From the NCBI GenBank assembly GCA_900770705.1, contig CAAGLF010000016.1, positions 1 to 49,342 of the forward strand: a stretch of 49,342 nucleotides of DNA, given 5' to 3'. This document shows, in pieces, positions 38,401-44,600 of the stretch. The stretch comes from Bacteroidaceae bacterium (GTDB taxonomy: Bacteria > Bacteroidota > Bacteroidia > Bacteroidales > Bacteroidaceae). The notes beneath the pieces are model-generated. The model ran no database searches, was not told where the DNA came from, and saw only the letters and a list, made by a program, of their open reading frames with translations. Each line of letters opens with the position of its first letter. The first letter of the stretch is position 1. Position numbers and translations under genes: made by a program.

Positions 38401-39912
38401 GAAGTTAGGATAAAGGCCGCCGCTACCGGAATTCTGGTCGCCCAGACTGATTATTTCGCGCTTCGACGTGTTGCTCCAGTCGGCCAGGTCGTGGCCGGAG
38501 ACGGCCGAATAGCTGACGTAGGGGATATATCCGAGCGCCGAATTGGAGTCGAGGGTGTAGGCAGCGTACTGCACGTTGTTGTTGGCGGCCACTTCGCCTC
38601 CCCAGAGTACGCTGTTGGTGACAATGCCGGTGCGGTCGATGTAGAGGCCTGCGGTACGTCCGTAGCGCCGGCCGCCCACTACGACATTGGGCCCCGTACA
38701 CTTGTTGCGCGTGATGGTCATATGGTTGAGCTGGCCGCCCTTGTAGAGGAATACGCCGCCGGCCTCGGTGGTCGAAGTGTTGTTGCTGACCACGCAACCT
38801 GCGGCAGCGGGATTGTAGCAGCTGCGACTCTCGTCCTTCTCGTAGGTGAGCGCCAGACCGCCGCCGATACGTGCCACATTGCCCGTGATAAGGGAGCGGT
38901 AGACGCTGCCGCCATCGTCGACACAGACGCCGCCGCCGTAGCCGGCGATGATACCGATGCCCAGCGTCTGGTTGGTGTGGACATAGCAACTGTCCACTAT
39001 GCCGCCACCGTCGAGGTAGATGCCGCCGCCGCGACGGCTGGAAGTATTCTTGCGGACCTCGCAGTTGCGCACCACGGCGCCCTCCACCATATAGATACCG
39101 CCGCCGAAGGCAGTATGTTCGCGCTTCTCGTCCATAGACTTGTTGGAGGAGGAACCGCCTTCGACAATGAAGCCGTCGAGCACGGCCTCCGCGCTCAGGG
39201 CGAGGCCGCGGTTGGACTCGCTGAGCCCATTCGTGGCAAACCAGACCACGTGGTAGGAGTTTCCGGGGAAGGAGGGGGTCCAGGTCTCGCTCTTGGCATT
39301 CCACTCGAAGGTAGTGGCAGTGTGGGTGGCGGTGTGGTCGCCCGTAAGTATGCTGCTGTATTTCAACTCCCAAGGCTTCTTCGTGCTCTGGCCGCTGGCA
39401 ATGGTCTGTCCGTCGGCCAGCAGACGCTCACCCGGGTCGCTCTCCGTGCCGGCAAAGCCGCCGTAGAGCGTGATGCCGCCATAGATCTTGAATGCGGTGA
39501 AGAGGGCGCCACCACTGCTCTTTTCCGTACTCTCGGAGGGGGCATAGTAGATGGGAGCGGGGTCGCCGGAAGCGGGATAGGCGTCGCCGCCCTGCACGAA
39601 TATGCGGCCGCCCTCGCTGATACCCTTGTCCTGCATATAGGAGTGGAGGTCGTTGATGGCATCCTGCAGGTTGTTGCGCGCCGTAGCCCAGGAAAGGCCG
39701 TCGTTGTCGTAGGCGCCGGAAGGACTGACGTAGCGGGTGAGATGGATGTCGACACCTTGCGCCACCACCGCCCCACAGAGCACCGCACAGAGGGCCAACA
39801 GGCCGAGGCGGCGCAGCCCGCAGGAGAGCACGACGGGGAGACAGGCGCCACTGCAGACCTGCAGGCGGCGCGGGACGATACATAAGCTGTTCTTCATTCC
39901 GGCAATACGCAT
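26416..39912 (-). CDS. Giant modular beta-helix surface adhesin with T9SS sorting domain
   Basis: One uninterrupted frame of 4,498 residues. A signal peptide ends near VVAQG (~50). About seven related modules follow. Each opens with a strand and a DGSSW/LQ-AI motif (YVSPSGAYDNDGLSWATA, VIYVRDLG, VLWVSTAEK, VLYVDPNRTG). Each runs through parallel beta-helix coils rich in GGG-Y, N-T and C-F-NN, and ends in a DIGAYEY-like motif (near ~574, ~1034, ~1780, ~2265, ~3010, ~3545, ~3945). This is the choice-of-anchor/polymorphic beta-helix style. A non-helix C-terminal region (~3950-4420) has GWNLVGVPY. The last ~75 residues are a T9SS type A domain (LRVYDAGGRRLAD, then GIYVVKVGG). Starts at 39912 or 39897 (MKNSLC) are both possible. 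It is the last gene of the fimbrial locus. Adhesion is inferred. Confidence 0.88.
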   Translation of the reverse strand: MRIAGMKNSLCIVPRRLQVCSGACLPVVLSCGLRRLGLLALCAVLCGAVVAQGVDIHLTRYVSPSGAYDNDGLSWATARNNLQDAINDLHSYMQDKGISEGGRIFVQGGDAYPASGDPAPIYYAPSESTEKSSGGALFTAFKIYGGITLYGGFAGTESDPGERLLADGQTIASGQSTKKPWELKYSSILTGDHTATHTATTFEWNAKSETWTPSFPGNSYHVVWFATNGLSESNRGLALSAEAVLDGFIVEGGSSSNKSMDEKREHTAFGGGIYMVEGAVVRNCEVRKNTSSRRGGGIYLDGGGIVDSCYVHTNQTLGIGIIAGYGGGVCVDDGGSVYRSLITGNVARIGGGLALTYEKDESRSCYNPAAAGCVVSNNTSTTEAGGVFLYKGGQLNHMTITRNKCTGPNVVVGGRRYGRTAGLYIDRTGIVTNSVLWGGEVAANNNVQYAAYTLDSNSALGYIPYVSYSAVSGHDLADWSNTSKREIISLGDQNSGSGGLYPNFEPGTDGVSPDDLPAGVDTSASHAPESHWMPAGFSPLREAGVQLLDFLNEDFNLNAHIAEDMNGSVYAPLTTLGAYVPARTDFMPCLLAPVEPGTGADKVLTFFVDPERSAMNLIAATSLGHSWDEPLEAVGDALSWIEQHRGKEITYYVDPASNATASMTLADDALCQVLVKEGTGTTSGTYFSTRLRTSYIQLTSRVHLIGSYPKALTGTALGQRDPKNHPTVLSADVIGNGYAFNTCHILGYGGASHTIVDGFTLSYAYSLPNEELNAKVDPSSPLRFTPILQDGGAIVAQNAIGSYGSMTDNVVRNCVFSNCTSRQGSAVYAQSTKADVDIEIAFENCIFHNNTATAASEPATIYAESLSGQGGTVSLTFDHCDIVKNVGWGLCVNGAGASVDIRNSIVWANAAQAYSQSASLGSAPSDVRCLQQLDGGTFTGSRCFFDAGAGAPSSLGQNILTYQRDEVQYTYPLFTNPTRNIGASAEGDQTYYGGSPDFTPRTMNPIVNAADPASKTGYDLTLTTLRNYGGAADCGAIENRDLPQEGKVIYVRDLGDTATPGGDGSSWAEAINGNYTGKTADHGFFGWDAEPYADGKELTGLQWAVDEAYYRSLQKTGSDIDVLSTSGIEVNGVADQTVTRGSVVDAARVQVWVAQGEYLRREGFFMRDGVDVYGGFPDAGSPGMNERDPKKYETIIETNTNEEIENDSFEWGVCSLLPGYETAYPGRNSLYAQSSMKIPRDLGFDVVSTEQDGHGTNMNAAEYVLDGDQDTNNNNVWHSSWSGTKATPPHYIIIGMLDDGKDGTSLDDYVERVIGMVRIWCHQSRCDKIKILGTNTPTDDNSWTLLYPYDGVATAVADDGETYASVSTASNPLVISLAAEQRKSFKFVKFIFYGEFARINEIEIGDGTDDFSQSYSYDINKNLSDAYHTQRVLTQPFAYLDYSSTSYTFIGKACDMEYMNIDKVGFGFETAWDGFAIRNGRTRINHTKDGGAGAALRHNGVLRNCVISNNNNKGTRLRGGGIFNNGGSLENCEVSGNTLTGNGAADAMGGGMYIRTGKGYSETAPAKCFNTIFVGNECVNSQNYGSITVDDVVYPNTRYDGAAVYFEDGEFFNNTITKNKGHFAMATAAWFDGAIVDVYNSIIYENDLDGDIEIYFKGGDAFDLTVDHCLLKYSENDDGTQKLRILTLGGGSKSGLNYYEASSPFVDEANGDYTLAPGSKAINSGTEIMFAEWTDEDGDGIKETWNPLKDAGGSIRALDLPEYDAAYAARIQDCAVDIGAYEYNGAYAISPTVNAEGTEAVYFVTQNGAGTASAHDVDNAACMQKLQKVLDAAGRYKYLNPAKKVIVKVARIVDGGYLPSRTSVADIHDMEAENPRTYSIIVPRGVEVWGGYTEDFATRDVLAYKTILNGRDYSVDGQLATAYHVVTFTEDLFDEEESLISAENPWTSADGLVTVTGTLADKAEEMGTNDRAILDGLFIEGGDASGTVVNSTNSEDEQNYSRFGGAAVVTAFAHVRNCILYDNEAVEGGGALFLLPGSLVSGCLLYDNVAARGGALYARQHSGPVLDITLWSNIRDFAHIYSCTVVQNTATDAGGGVWFNNNLRVNSSVFWDNDANNSKNVCGQTDPFSTAADLTTSLYYPFSYSAVENIRVPGLNNVSVATISEKGVRFAEAADDPYSPYYNSAEKDIPVYYYLQRYSVLARAGEDVPTYNLVRTSAPADETVEQFYFPTLEAADLVGNSRVTYNLDKDGNVLGDPVLKDFIEIGARAYNGPLVVEPTAASLLKRLFVVQAEDVDESDYAVVAANGNYEVGSSFAFPFQQLDDALMYVQNARKTVEAARDMTFEIFVARGTFYPYRNVAGTYAYSRGNTFLVPEGVHVFGGLDPAKRYGQDDDETSTDISATVGSEEKTIRLENQTTAEILSARELADLNNNSIKEPWEFEYQTILSGQAVNSETANDVYHVLTCIADESAVGTLPTGTAGTPSIEYDANGTTKLKYEAPETRGVAIVLDGLQIVDGKAVGYKSDAVTNAYSYYKGGGVLVDGNWGNYGWKQDGTIDEGHEMARVVANRHSVGRRDIPLVVRNCEFSNNRAGAGGAIYSNGSLEIFSCNFVQNAAKHRSETMDDGTPVECFGNGGAVYCTYSLGAINTMFANNEAGFKDEPDDVPTLSVYGSRGGAIYFGANEKYGHMNLLNCDVVRNQAPSYPAIFCLYPNRGGTTPAENPHKIVNTIFWGNEISDNTATPLESNSALDPDDAAEVHNYVVNYWHRSNGAFVKSMADFASETKAADGYPDIGEMLWFCAYEEDRGRKPRNYVESDPESAFYGLDYRAVRYRDADDKFGSYIPDIFNNGSYWKNEAGATTSTAFTDNEGGRWNNLNVYLDKSNGALNGPNFVNPSLKAGADSYLPSADWMMSRQNNLTDAGWTLVRQTITKVSDDKYECEFDTPISTNTQGYYGELSAVASSNTLMDLPLGNEIYMEWAETRAGQEPIYRVSKDPNPSQHQTYIDIGVYEYQHVTLHPTEIGNETDVLWVSTAEKPENGEADGSSWDRPTSDLQRAIETLLASRNNHHKRINIIEGTYAPIYTIDGRLCFTINTGSLNYAVTFPAAKDIPAGITAAELGIRSLTFQGGFGADVKGTFGVEDYPVLFQTASGSGVNDEKTTSIFRIPDARNWFNEGADASLVAGKAPGDVTSSQLGSQRVIPLTFAGISMRNELGNVAQNVADPASNLGEGAAIAYLPQYQAYADGTEWKTTSELCLMPDSLILAGSSAEATENSRVLVNKPKLDIHQCTFLLNGSDVSVPAVTIGSGGGYALVYNSLFHSNAGRSLSGFDTRVVNCTFALNGGNVWLRYDDLISKYGKSDDDELLTAELRNKIQLHSMIHNSILWRNGANNQDADESVSDEEYDLPKTDGAYCSNNTIYGTLGGNFKDLEWNGYVAVKDVEASNTPGSTKYIPGGYNTWLAGDNYDLLNGPHFVDPKTEATLPEEKALRDFHLAPSARTINPPYLNVDQTYLERVYNGATTWGTIGATETDLAGRTRRINDIVDKGAYEYQGTLERVLYVDPNRTGNENDGTGWETPYCKGQLQTAVDLAAVYGAVNSQTSYVFCKGSAAPTGEGLTLRPWVRVFGSIPAGYTRQAARNGDNSNGYHLDSDLADYVTRVVGDRPGLAAFGTQGTVVTGVRTYGSYAAAPALVDGFVVSASDTEGALADIASPIVDLGNGTDVYDVALRNAIVRDNRNTSTDDLADASAGIARVRGGLLYNVLFRDNALSADHAAVLYVGAKGHAVNCTAVAEGDTHYAIGLTDDTPAANALVNVLSYNDDRVEASKVGRKKYFGGSSEFSADGSLNCNVASEGYPFARYFNPAAGDAHPGAPAYVQANHNLRYQLEEHSPQLNRSTPADFLSGLATDVPNYEVFIDYDADRDLLGNPRKMNWGAAAAPVDRGCYETWLVEAGQKADATYRYTAASPINGGKRFPQPGSVVYLLEGADLVLDKDDFDPSAATSVGHEGRTETIRPGYLLLGEGASLYGQGAALLLPYVSVERTIGQAGAMVSLPYDFDYGTAVTRTYDASGRFQALAHPLTDSIYVYDGLLRAAHDYVYQAKDAPTWKPVGTAGLQPAGSAFYVSDALEEDYVFRFTGVATASTAPLYREGYVGGTIEKAKTVVLTQYDHRDVGTENFPAFTSAENMGWNLVGVPYLVSRFPAGLETAADPYNPEAYGVSLPRIVYAYKSADGTFPTAQSWQGGFDEVPVGAAYFVQTAVKDHLDTETLTFRQPMYPTGSSGAEQRVLRLADEAGRADVMAVLPEAEAEADIAYTLGRDGLKWLGFLPEAPQVYAVGSGGTRFALMGSAPVGTEIPVGIRALRGGQFTFSLPVPEAYADFAHVWLTDRATGSVTDLLVADYAVALADSTQTDTRFTLKFGGMRPVADPLSGEDGVAYRVYIRGGILYVLDLQGGESLRVYDAGGRRLADTAAPAGEYRLPVAPGIYVVKVGGSVYKVR

Positions 39913-39974
39913 ATCTATCCTTCTGTTTTCAGTTCTTGTTTCGGGTGGAAAGGACGTGGGCGTCCCCTCCGGGC

Positions 39975-40075
39975 CCGGCGGAGTCGTAGCTCCGTCGGAG
40001 TAGCAGGGCGGAAGTTTATTTTTTCGCGGCGGAAAAAAATTTTTCCGGCCCCGTAGTTTTTTCTTTCGCGGCAGT
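39975..40075. other. Hairpin-rich gap between a fimbrial lipoprotein gene and the giant gene
   Basis: Two structures lie in this gap. One is a 9-bp stem ccggcggag/ctccgtcgg with a 6-base loop (39975-39983, 39990-39998). The other is an A/T-rich imperfect palindrome (about 40018-40075) around gaaaaaaatttttcc and gtagttttttctttcgcgg. The second resembles, in a degraded form, the thiL terminator at 48817-48884. No promoter box was found in 39913-40137, so the giant gene is probably read from upstream and these hairpins may reduce its level. Confidence 0.5.
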
Positions 40076-40137
40076 TCGTTTTTCGGGGATATCGGAAGAG
40101 CCGCGGAGACGGGCCGCCGACGCCGTCGCCTGCCTCC

Positions 40138-41343
40138 TTACCGCGTCGTCACGCCGTCGCCGATGATGTAGTTGCTCAGCACATTTCCGGCGGCGTCGTA
40201 CTTCAGGTAAGTATTGATGTTCAGATTGACGGCTATCCACGAGGTAAAGATGGCGTCGGGCGTGAAAGCCTGGTCGGCCTGGTGCGCCCGGCCGTACACC
40301 TTGCCGTCTTCGTAGACACTGCCTGCCGCGGGATAGTCGGCGATGGCGTCGCCATTCACGCCCATCCGCAGCAGGAAGGGGAAGTAGGTGGTCAGGCCGC
40401 CGTCGGCGGAGGCATACTGCTGAATGGTATAGACGGCCTTGCGGCCCGACCAGGCGGAGGAGACGTCCGTACCCGTGGTATTGTGGAGCACTTCGTGGTA
40501 GGTGGAACCGCCTTTCACGTTCTCCGTGGGGCGGAACACATAGCCTGTCTTCTGAAGGTCGCGCACCTGCAGATAGGTCAGGGCATTGCCCGCACCGGCT
40601 GCCGCACACCAGCGTGCGTCTTCGGCCACATTCCACTTTACGTCGACACGGGCGGCCACGTGGTAGAGCACGAGGCTGACGTGGGGCACTGCCGTGCCGG
40701 CCTCGAGCACACGGCCGTAGTACTGCGTGGCCCGGTTGGCCTCCTCGATAGGGTCGGCATAATAGACGCCGGCGTCGTTCGTGCCGAGATTATAGGGCGA
40801 AGAGTAGAGATTCTTCAGAAATTCGTTGCGCTCCGACGTGGCATTGATGCCCGTACCATTGGCTTCGAACTTCAGATTGATGAGTTCGGCCTCCGTCAGC
40901 GCGTCGAAATCGAGCGTTGAGGCGAACTTCACCTCCCGCGTGCCCACCACGGCATAGACGCGGGCGGCCTGCAGATTGCGGGGCAGGCTCACATAGATAT
41001 TCTCCTGATAGTCATAGATATGCTCTTCGCCAAGGCGCGGCTCCCAGTTGCCCGTGAGCGCGAGTTTTCCATTGGCTGTATCGTCGCCGGGCGTCACGAC
41101 CACCGTCTTTGTCACGCCACTCTCCTTGTATTCGGCCACGACAAAGATATAAGCCACACGCGGCAGGATATACTCATCGGCGTCGCCAGGGTCGGCAGGG
41201 GTGCGCACCATTTTCCCTTCGTCCGTCATCACACTCAGTCGCACGGGCATACGCTGCGTTTCGAAGCCGCGGCCATCGTCGTCGGAGCAGGCTGTGAAAA
41301 GCAGGAGCGCCAGGAGAAAGAGGAAGCAAGTCAGTCGTTTCAT
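40138..41343 (-). CDS. Fimbrillin-like lipoprotein (accessory or tip subunit)
   Basis: Predicted lipoprotein of 401 residues. The signal peptide MKRLTCFLFLLALLLFTAC ends in a lipobox, then an acidic SDDDG stretch. The body is beta-rich with RTPADPGDADEYILPRVAYIFVVAEY and a C-terminal segment WIAVNLNINTYLKYD. This layout fits the fimbrillin-like superfamily, whose members are lipidated, exported and polymerised by strand exchange. The open frame reaches 41415, but the ATG at 41343 begins the signal peptide. It follows the Mfa2-like gene and precedes the giant adhesin. An exact family name is not possible by eye; a minor or tip subunit is the most likely role. Confidence 0.7.
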   Translation of the reverse strand: MKRLTCFLFLLALLLFTACSDDDGRGFETQRMPVRLSVMTDEGKMVRTPADPGDADEYILPRVAYIFVVAEYKESGVTKTVVVTPGDDTANGKLALTGNWEPRLGEEHIYDYQENIYVSLPRNLQAARVYAVVGTREVKFASTLDFDALTEAELINLKFEANGTGINATSERNEFLKNLYSSPYNLGTNDAGVYYADPIEEANRATQYYGRVLEAGTAVPHVSLVLYHVAARVDVKWNVAEDARWCAAAGAGNALTYLQVRDLQKTGYVFRPTENVKGGSTYHEVLHNTTGTDVSSAWSGRKAVYTIQQYASADGGLTTYFPFLLRMGVNGDAIADYPAAGSVYEDGKVYGRAHQADQAFTPDAIFTSWIAVNLNINTYLKYDAAGNVLSNYIIGDGVTTR

Positions 41344-41424
41344 CGGGGATGCGTGGGTAGAAAGAATTACAAAGGCTGTAGAAAAACTTACTGTGCCGGG
41401 AGTTTCGCCGGTCATACCCAGGGC

Positions 41425-42444
41425 TCAGAGGTCGGGCGTATACTCTCCGCCGGGCTTCCAGTCTATTTCGACGCTGGTGCCCACCTCGGAACTCTCTGGC
41501 AGCACCTCGCCCTGCGTACTGAGCTGTGCCTTGATAATCCGGAACTCACCCGCCTGCAGGGGACTGGAGAAGTATAGACGGGTATGCGTCACGCTGCCGC
41601 CGGCCAGCGTCAGATAGACGTCGAAGTGCCACAGCCCGTTGTCCTGCGTCGTAGCCCGCTGGTGTTGGGAGGCAGGGCGGTCGGCAAAGGTGTCGGGCGA
41701 GGGAAATCCCTGACCGTGCAGGCAGAGCAAAGGATTGCCGGCGAGATCCAGACGTTCGGTGCGCACCACGGGAGAATGGTCGTAGGCATACACACTGTCG
41801 TTGACGGCGAACGAAGTGGCCAGACCGCCCAGATAGCCGCTATAGTCCGTCACCTCACAGCCCAGCGGGTCAATCAGCAGGGCCACTGCCGCATTCTGCA
41901 TATAGAGCCTGACATTGAATACCTGGTCGATACCTTCCTGAATCTCCATATTCATCCGCGCGGCAAACAAGGCGGCGGGATGGGAGTCCACAGTATCGGC
42001 CACGGTCTGCCGGATACGCAGCGTTTCGAAGTTCTCGGCATTTTCTACACCGACAGTGGGAACGAGCAACTCGTTGGCCACAGAAAGATGGCGGTAGTCC
42101 CGCGGCGGCAGATACAAGGTATACACCGCTGCGTTGGCGTCGATAATGTGTGACTCGTGGTGGGAGAGCACTCCCTGCTGCTTCATATCGTAGAACGTCA
42201 GGTTCAAGTCGTGCGCCCGGTCGGAAAAGAATCCCTCCAGGGCACCGGCCAGTTCCTTGCCCAGCTCCACCTCGGCTTCTGTGCGCAGCTCGGTGCTCAA
42301 CTCCGTCGTGACGTTGGTCTGCACCGTCACTTTATACTCCACCTCGTAGTCAATGCCGCACTCCGAGAGGTCCTCGTTGATGCAAGCAGTGAGCCAGCAG
42401 AGCGTAAAGGCCGCCAAAACCGTTTTCAGAAGTCCGTTTATCAT
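41425..42444 (-). CDS. FimB/Mfa2-like fimbrial anchor lipoprotein
   Basis: Predicted lipoprotein of 339 residues. The signal peptide runs to CWLTAC with mature start CINEDLSECG, the C...DLS-C pattern common to FimB/Mfa2-type anchors. These proteins hold the fimbria at the outer membrane and limit its length. The rest is beta-rich, with a strand pattern VYTLYLPPRDYRHLSVANE near residue 110 that is typical of the first transthyretin-like domain. It is encoded 208 bases after the major fimbrillin and 81 bases before the next lipoprotein gene. The start is the ATG at 42444. Confidence 0.78.
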   Translation of the reverse strand: MINGLLKTVLAAFTLCWLTACINEDLSECGIDYEVEYKVTVQTNVTTELSTELRTEAEVELGKELAGALEGFFSDRAHDLNLTFYDMKQQGVLSHHESHIIDANAAVYTLYLPPRDYRHLSVANELLVPTVGVENAENFETLRIRQTVADTVDSHPAALFAARMNMEIQEGIDQVFNVRLYMQNAAVALLIDPLGCEVTDYSGYLGGLATSFAVNDSVYAYDHSPVVRTERLDLAGNPLLCLHGQGFPSPDTFADRPASQHQRATTQDNGLWHFDVYLTLAGGSVTHTRLYFSSPLQAGEFRIIKAQLSTQGEVLPESSEVGTSVEIDWKPGGEYTPDL

Positions 42445-42545
42445 ATTTCCGTGAGGTTACCTATATATATAATGTGTAGCGGGAAAACCGGTCGGGCTGT
42501 CGGGGAGGCCATTCGGCACGCCCCGCCCCCTTTCCCGCGTGGTAA

Positions 42546-42571
42546 GCAGCCGTCCGTCGCCAGACGGCTGC
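42546..42571. promoter_or_regulatory. Intercistronic hairpin after the major fimbrillin gene
   Basis: A perfect 9-bp stem gcagccgtc/gacggctgc (42546-42554, 42563-42571) with an 8-base loop lies in the 208-base gap between the major subunit and the anchor gene. No T tract follows on the - strand, so it is more likely an mRNA-stabilising or attenuating structure than a full terminator. Confidence 0.6.
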
Positions 42572-42652
42572 CCGATGTACGTGTAAAGCCTCACCGCCGC
42601 GCAGCCAAGGCCCGCCCGCGGTGCGACCGTAGATGGTGGGAAAGTCGACAGA

Positions 42653-44464
42653 TTAGAGATCGATATCAAAGACGAGACCCTTCTTCCACTCCAGGTCAAC
42701 GGAGAGGCCGAGGCTCATCTTTGTAGAGCGCAGGTCAGGAATCGTCACGTAGGCGCCCTTCAGATTCGCGATGTTGAACTTGGCCAACGTGTAGTAGTCC
42801 TGAGCAAAGACACGCTTGGTGTCAGTGCCAAAGCTGCCGGACTCGGAACCAGAAGCGGCCGCGGGATCCAAAGCGGCAATCAAGTAGAACTTTGAACCGG
42901 CCTTCACGATACCGTCGGCACCATAGAAGTCATAACCGGAGTTATTGGTCAACTCGACAGCCACATTGATGGTTCTCTGCGTGCCATCCGTGGTCAGTAC
43001 GTCCAACACCAGCGTGTGAGTGGCCGTGGAGAGAACACCGTTCTTGGCCGCGATGCCTTCAGATGCAGCATACTTGTCGTAAATAGTCTTGTTGAACTCA
43101 TCCTTTGTGTTGCCACCGTCCTTCACGGGACACATGTCAGAGGCCACATTGTCGGGCTGACCGCCGACGAGAATGGCGGAAACGGGGAATCCCTCGGCAG
43201 GAACAGGAATAGAGTTGGCGGCAGCCAAGCCAGCAATAGCAACGGCGTTGTCTTCGAGGAATGCATCAGCGCACTTAATCTGCGTATCGAAGCGACCTAC
43301 ACCGTAGTTGATGTTCTTGGTAAGAGCAATCGTACGCGTAGCGGGGCGAACGGCGTCCGTCCAGACGTATCCGCTGCCACCCCATTGGTTGGTACCGGTC
43401 GCACTAGCCCAGGCAGCAGGCGTGTTGGGCCATTCAGCCTCCTTCAGTTCGTTGTCGGTAGCCTTAAGGGGCGTATTGACATAATAGTAGAGGGCAGCAG
43501 GATAGCAAATGTCGGAGACTTTCACTGTCTTGGTGCCACCAATCGTGTTATTGACGTAGCTAAATGTGTTGGAGTCCTCAGTATAACCCAGAACTACGGC
43601 ACCTTCGGGAATATCATAGGCGGTCGGGAAGGTCGCATAGGCAGCAGTCTTGAAAGAAGCCACGTTATCGGCCGAAAAGTCGAAGGAGACATTCATTTTG
43701 TTGATGATATTATCACGAACAGTGGTCGCCTCGGAAGCGGTGATACCTTCCAGACTTCTCTTCAGCTCTGTCATAGTGTTCAGGATAGCCTGTCCGGAAC
43801 CGGCCTTGAGCTTCACGAATTTCGTGTAGAGGCCGCTCAGCGCTGCATTGGCGTGTCCCTCCCATCCAGTGACTTGTGCGATTCCGCTAAGAATGCCGGC
43901 CAAAGCCGTTTGGGCGCTCGCCAAGTCCGAAGAACTGGTCAATGAAGGCTGCAAGGCAAAGTTAATGGTCGAAACGTTACCACCGGCTGCAGGGAATGCC
44001 GGGGTAAGAACACCTTGTGCGAAGCTGATTTCTGCAGGAGTGCCCGTAGTTCCTCTTTTGGCCTGTCCGTAGAACAGGAAGTTCGTGGTGTTCACAGGAA
44101 TCTCCACGTCATTGTAGATTTTCTTGCTGGAAGCGGTGGTAATCTCAGCGTTAGTCAGATCTGCAAGGGTCTCAATGACCACTCCCACCGTTCCGGCAGT
44201 AACATCTGCGGAAGTCTGCGTGAGCAACTTAATGTCCTGCATACCCAGGAAGGTCGGAGTATTCTGTGCCTGGGTGTTAGCTTCCGTTTGACGCGAAGTC
44301 TTTGCGCCCATCGGCACGGAAAAGGCAAATTGCGTCTTCACCGCCTTACCATCATAGGTGGGATTGACGTCTTCCACCTCGTCGTCGGAGGAACATGCCG
44401 TGAAAGACATTGTTCCGGCCAGGAGCAGTGCTCCGGCATAAGCGAACTTGTTAAACTTTTTCAT
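42653..44464 (-). CDS. Major fimbrial subunit, Mfa1/FimA-like fimbrillin
   Basis: Predicted lipoprotein precursor of 603 residues. The signal peptide ends in the lipobox FTAC, followed by SSDDEVEDVNPTYDGKAVKTQFAFSVP, the conserved start of Mfa1-type major subunits. Arginines in the following loop (GAKTSRQTE) could be the protease site that frees the mature, strand-exchange-competent subunit. The C-terminus, TIPDLRSTKMSLGLSVDLEW, looks like the donor strand. In this family the lipoprotein is exported, trimmed by a gingipain-like protease and polymerised at the surface. Its DNA is visibly less GC-rich than the flanking genes. The start is the ATG at 44464. Confidence 0.82.
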   Translation of the reverse strand: MKKFNKFAYAGALLLAGTMSFTACSSDDEVEDVNPTYDGKAVKTQFAFSVPMGAKTSRQTEANTQAQNTPTFLGMQDIKLLTQTSADVTAGTVGVVIETLADLTNAEITTASSKKIYNDVEIPVNTTNFLFYGQAKRGTTGTPAEISFAQGVLTPAFPAAGGNVSTINFALQPSLTSSSDLASAQTALAGILSGIAQVTGWEGHANAALSGLYTKFVKLKAGSGQAILNTMTELKRSLEGITASEATTVRDNIINKMNVSFDFSADNVASFKTAAYATFPTAYDIPEGAVVLGYTEDSNTFSYVNNTIGGTKTVKVSDICYPAALYYYVNTPLKATDNELKEAEWPNTPAAWASATGTNQWGGSGYVWTDAVRPATRTIALTKNINYGVGRFDTQIKCADAFLEDNAVAIAGLAAANSIPVPAEGFPVSAILVGGQPDNVASDMCPVKDGGNTKDEFNKTIYDKYAASEGIAAKNGVLSTATHTLVLDVLTTDGTQRTINVAVELTNNSGYDFYGADGIVKAGSKFYLIAALDPAAASGSESGSFGTDTKRVFAQDYYTLAKFNIANLKGAYVTIPDLRSTKMSLGLSVDLEWKKGLVFDIDL

Positions 44465-44600
44465 AACGTAAAATGTTTTGAAGTGAATAAATATAGTTGT
44501 TTCGTCGTTTCTGTTTTTCGAGGGACCGCCGGCGGTTACGGCAACGTGGTGAGCGGGGCTCCTGCCCCACCCCTACGCGCTCCCGGCTGCGCTCCCGGTC

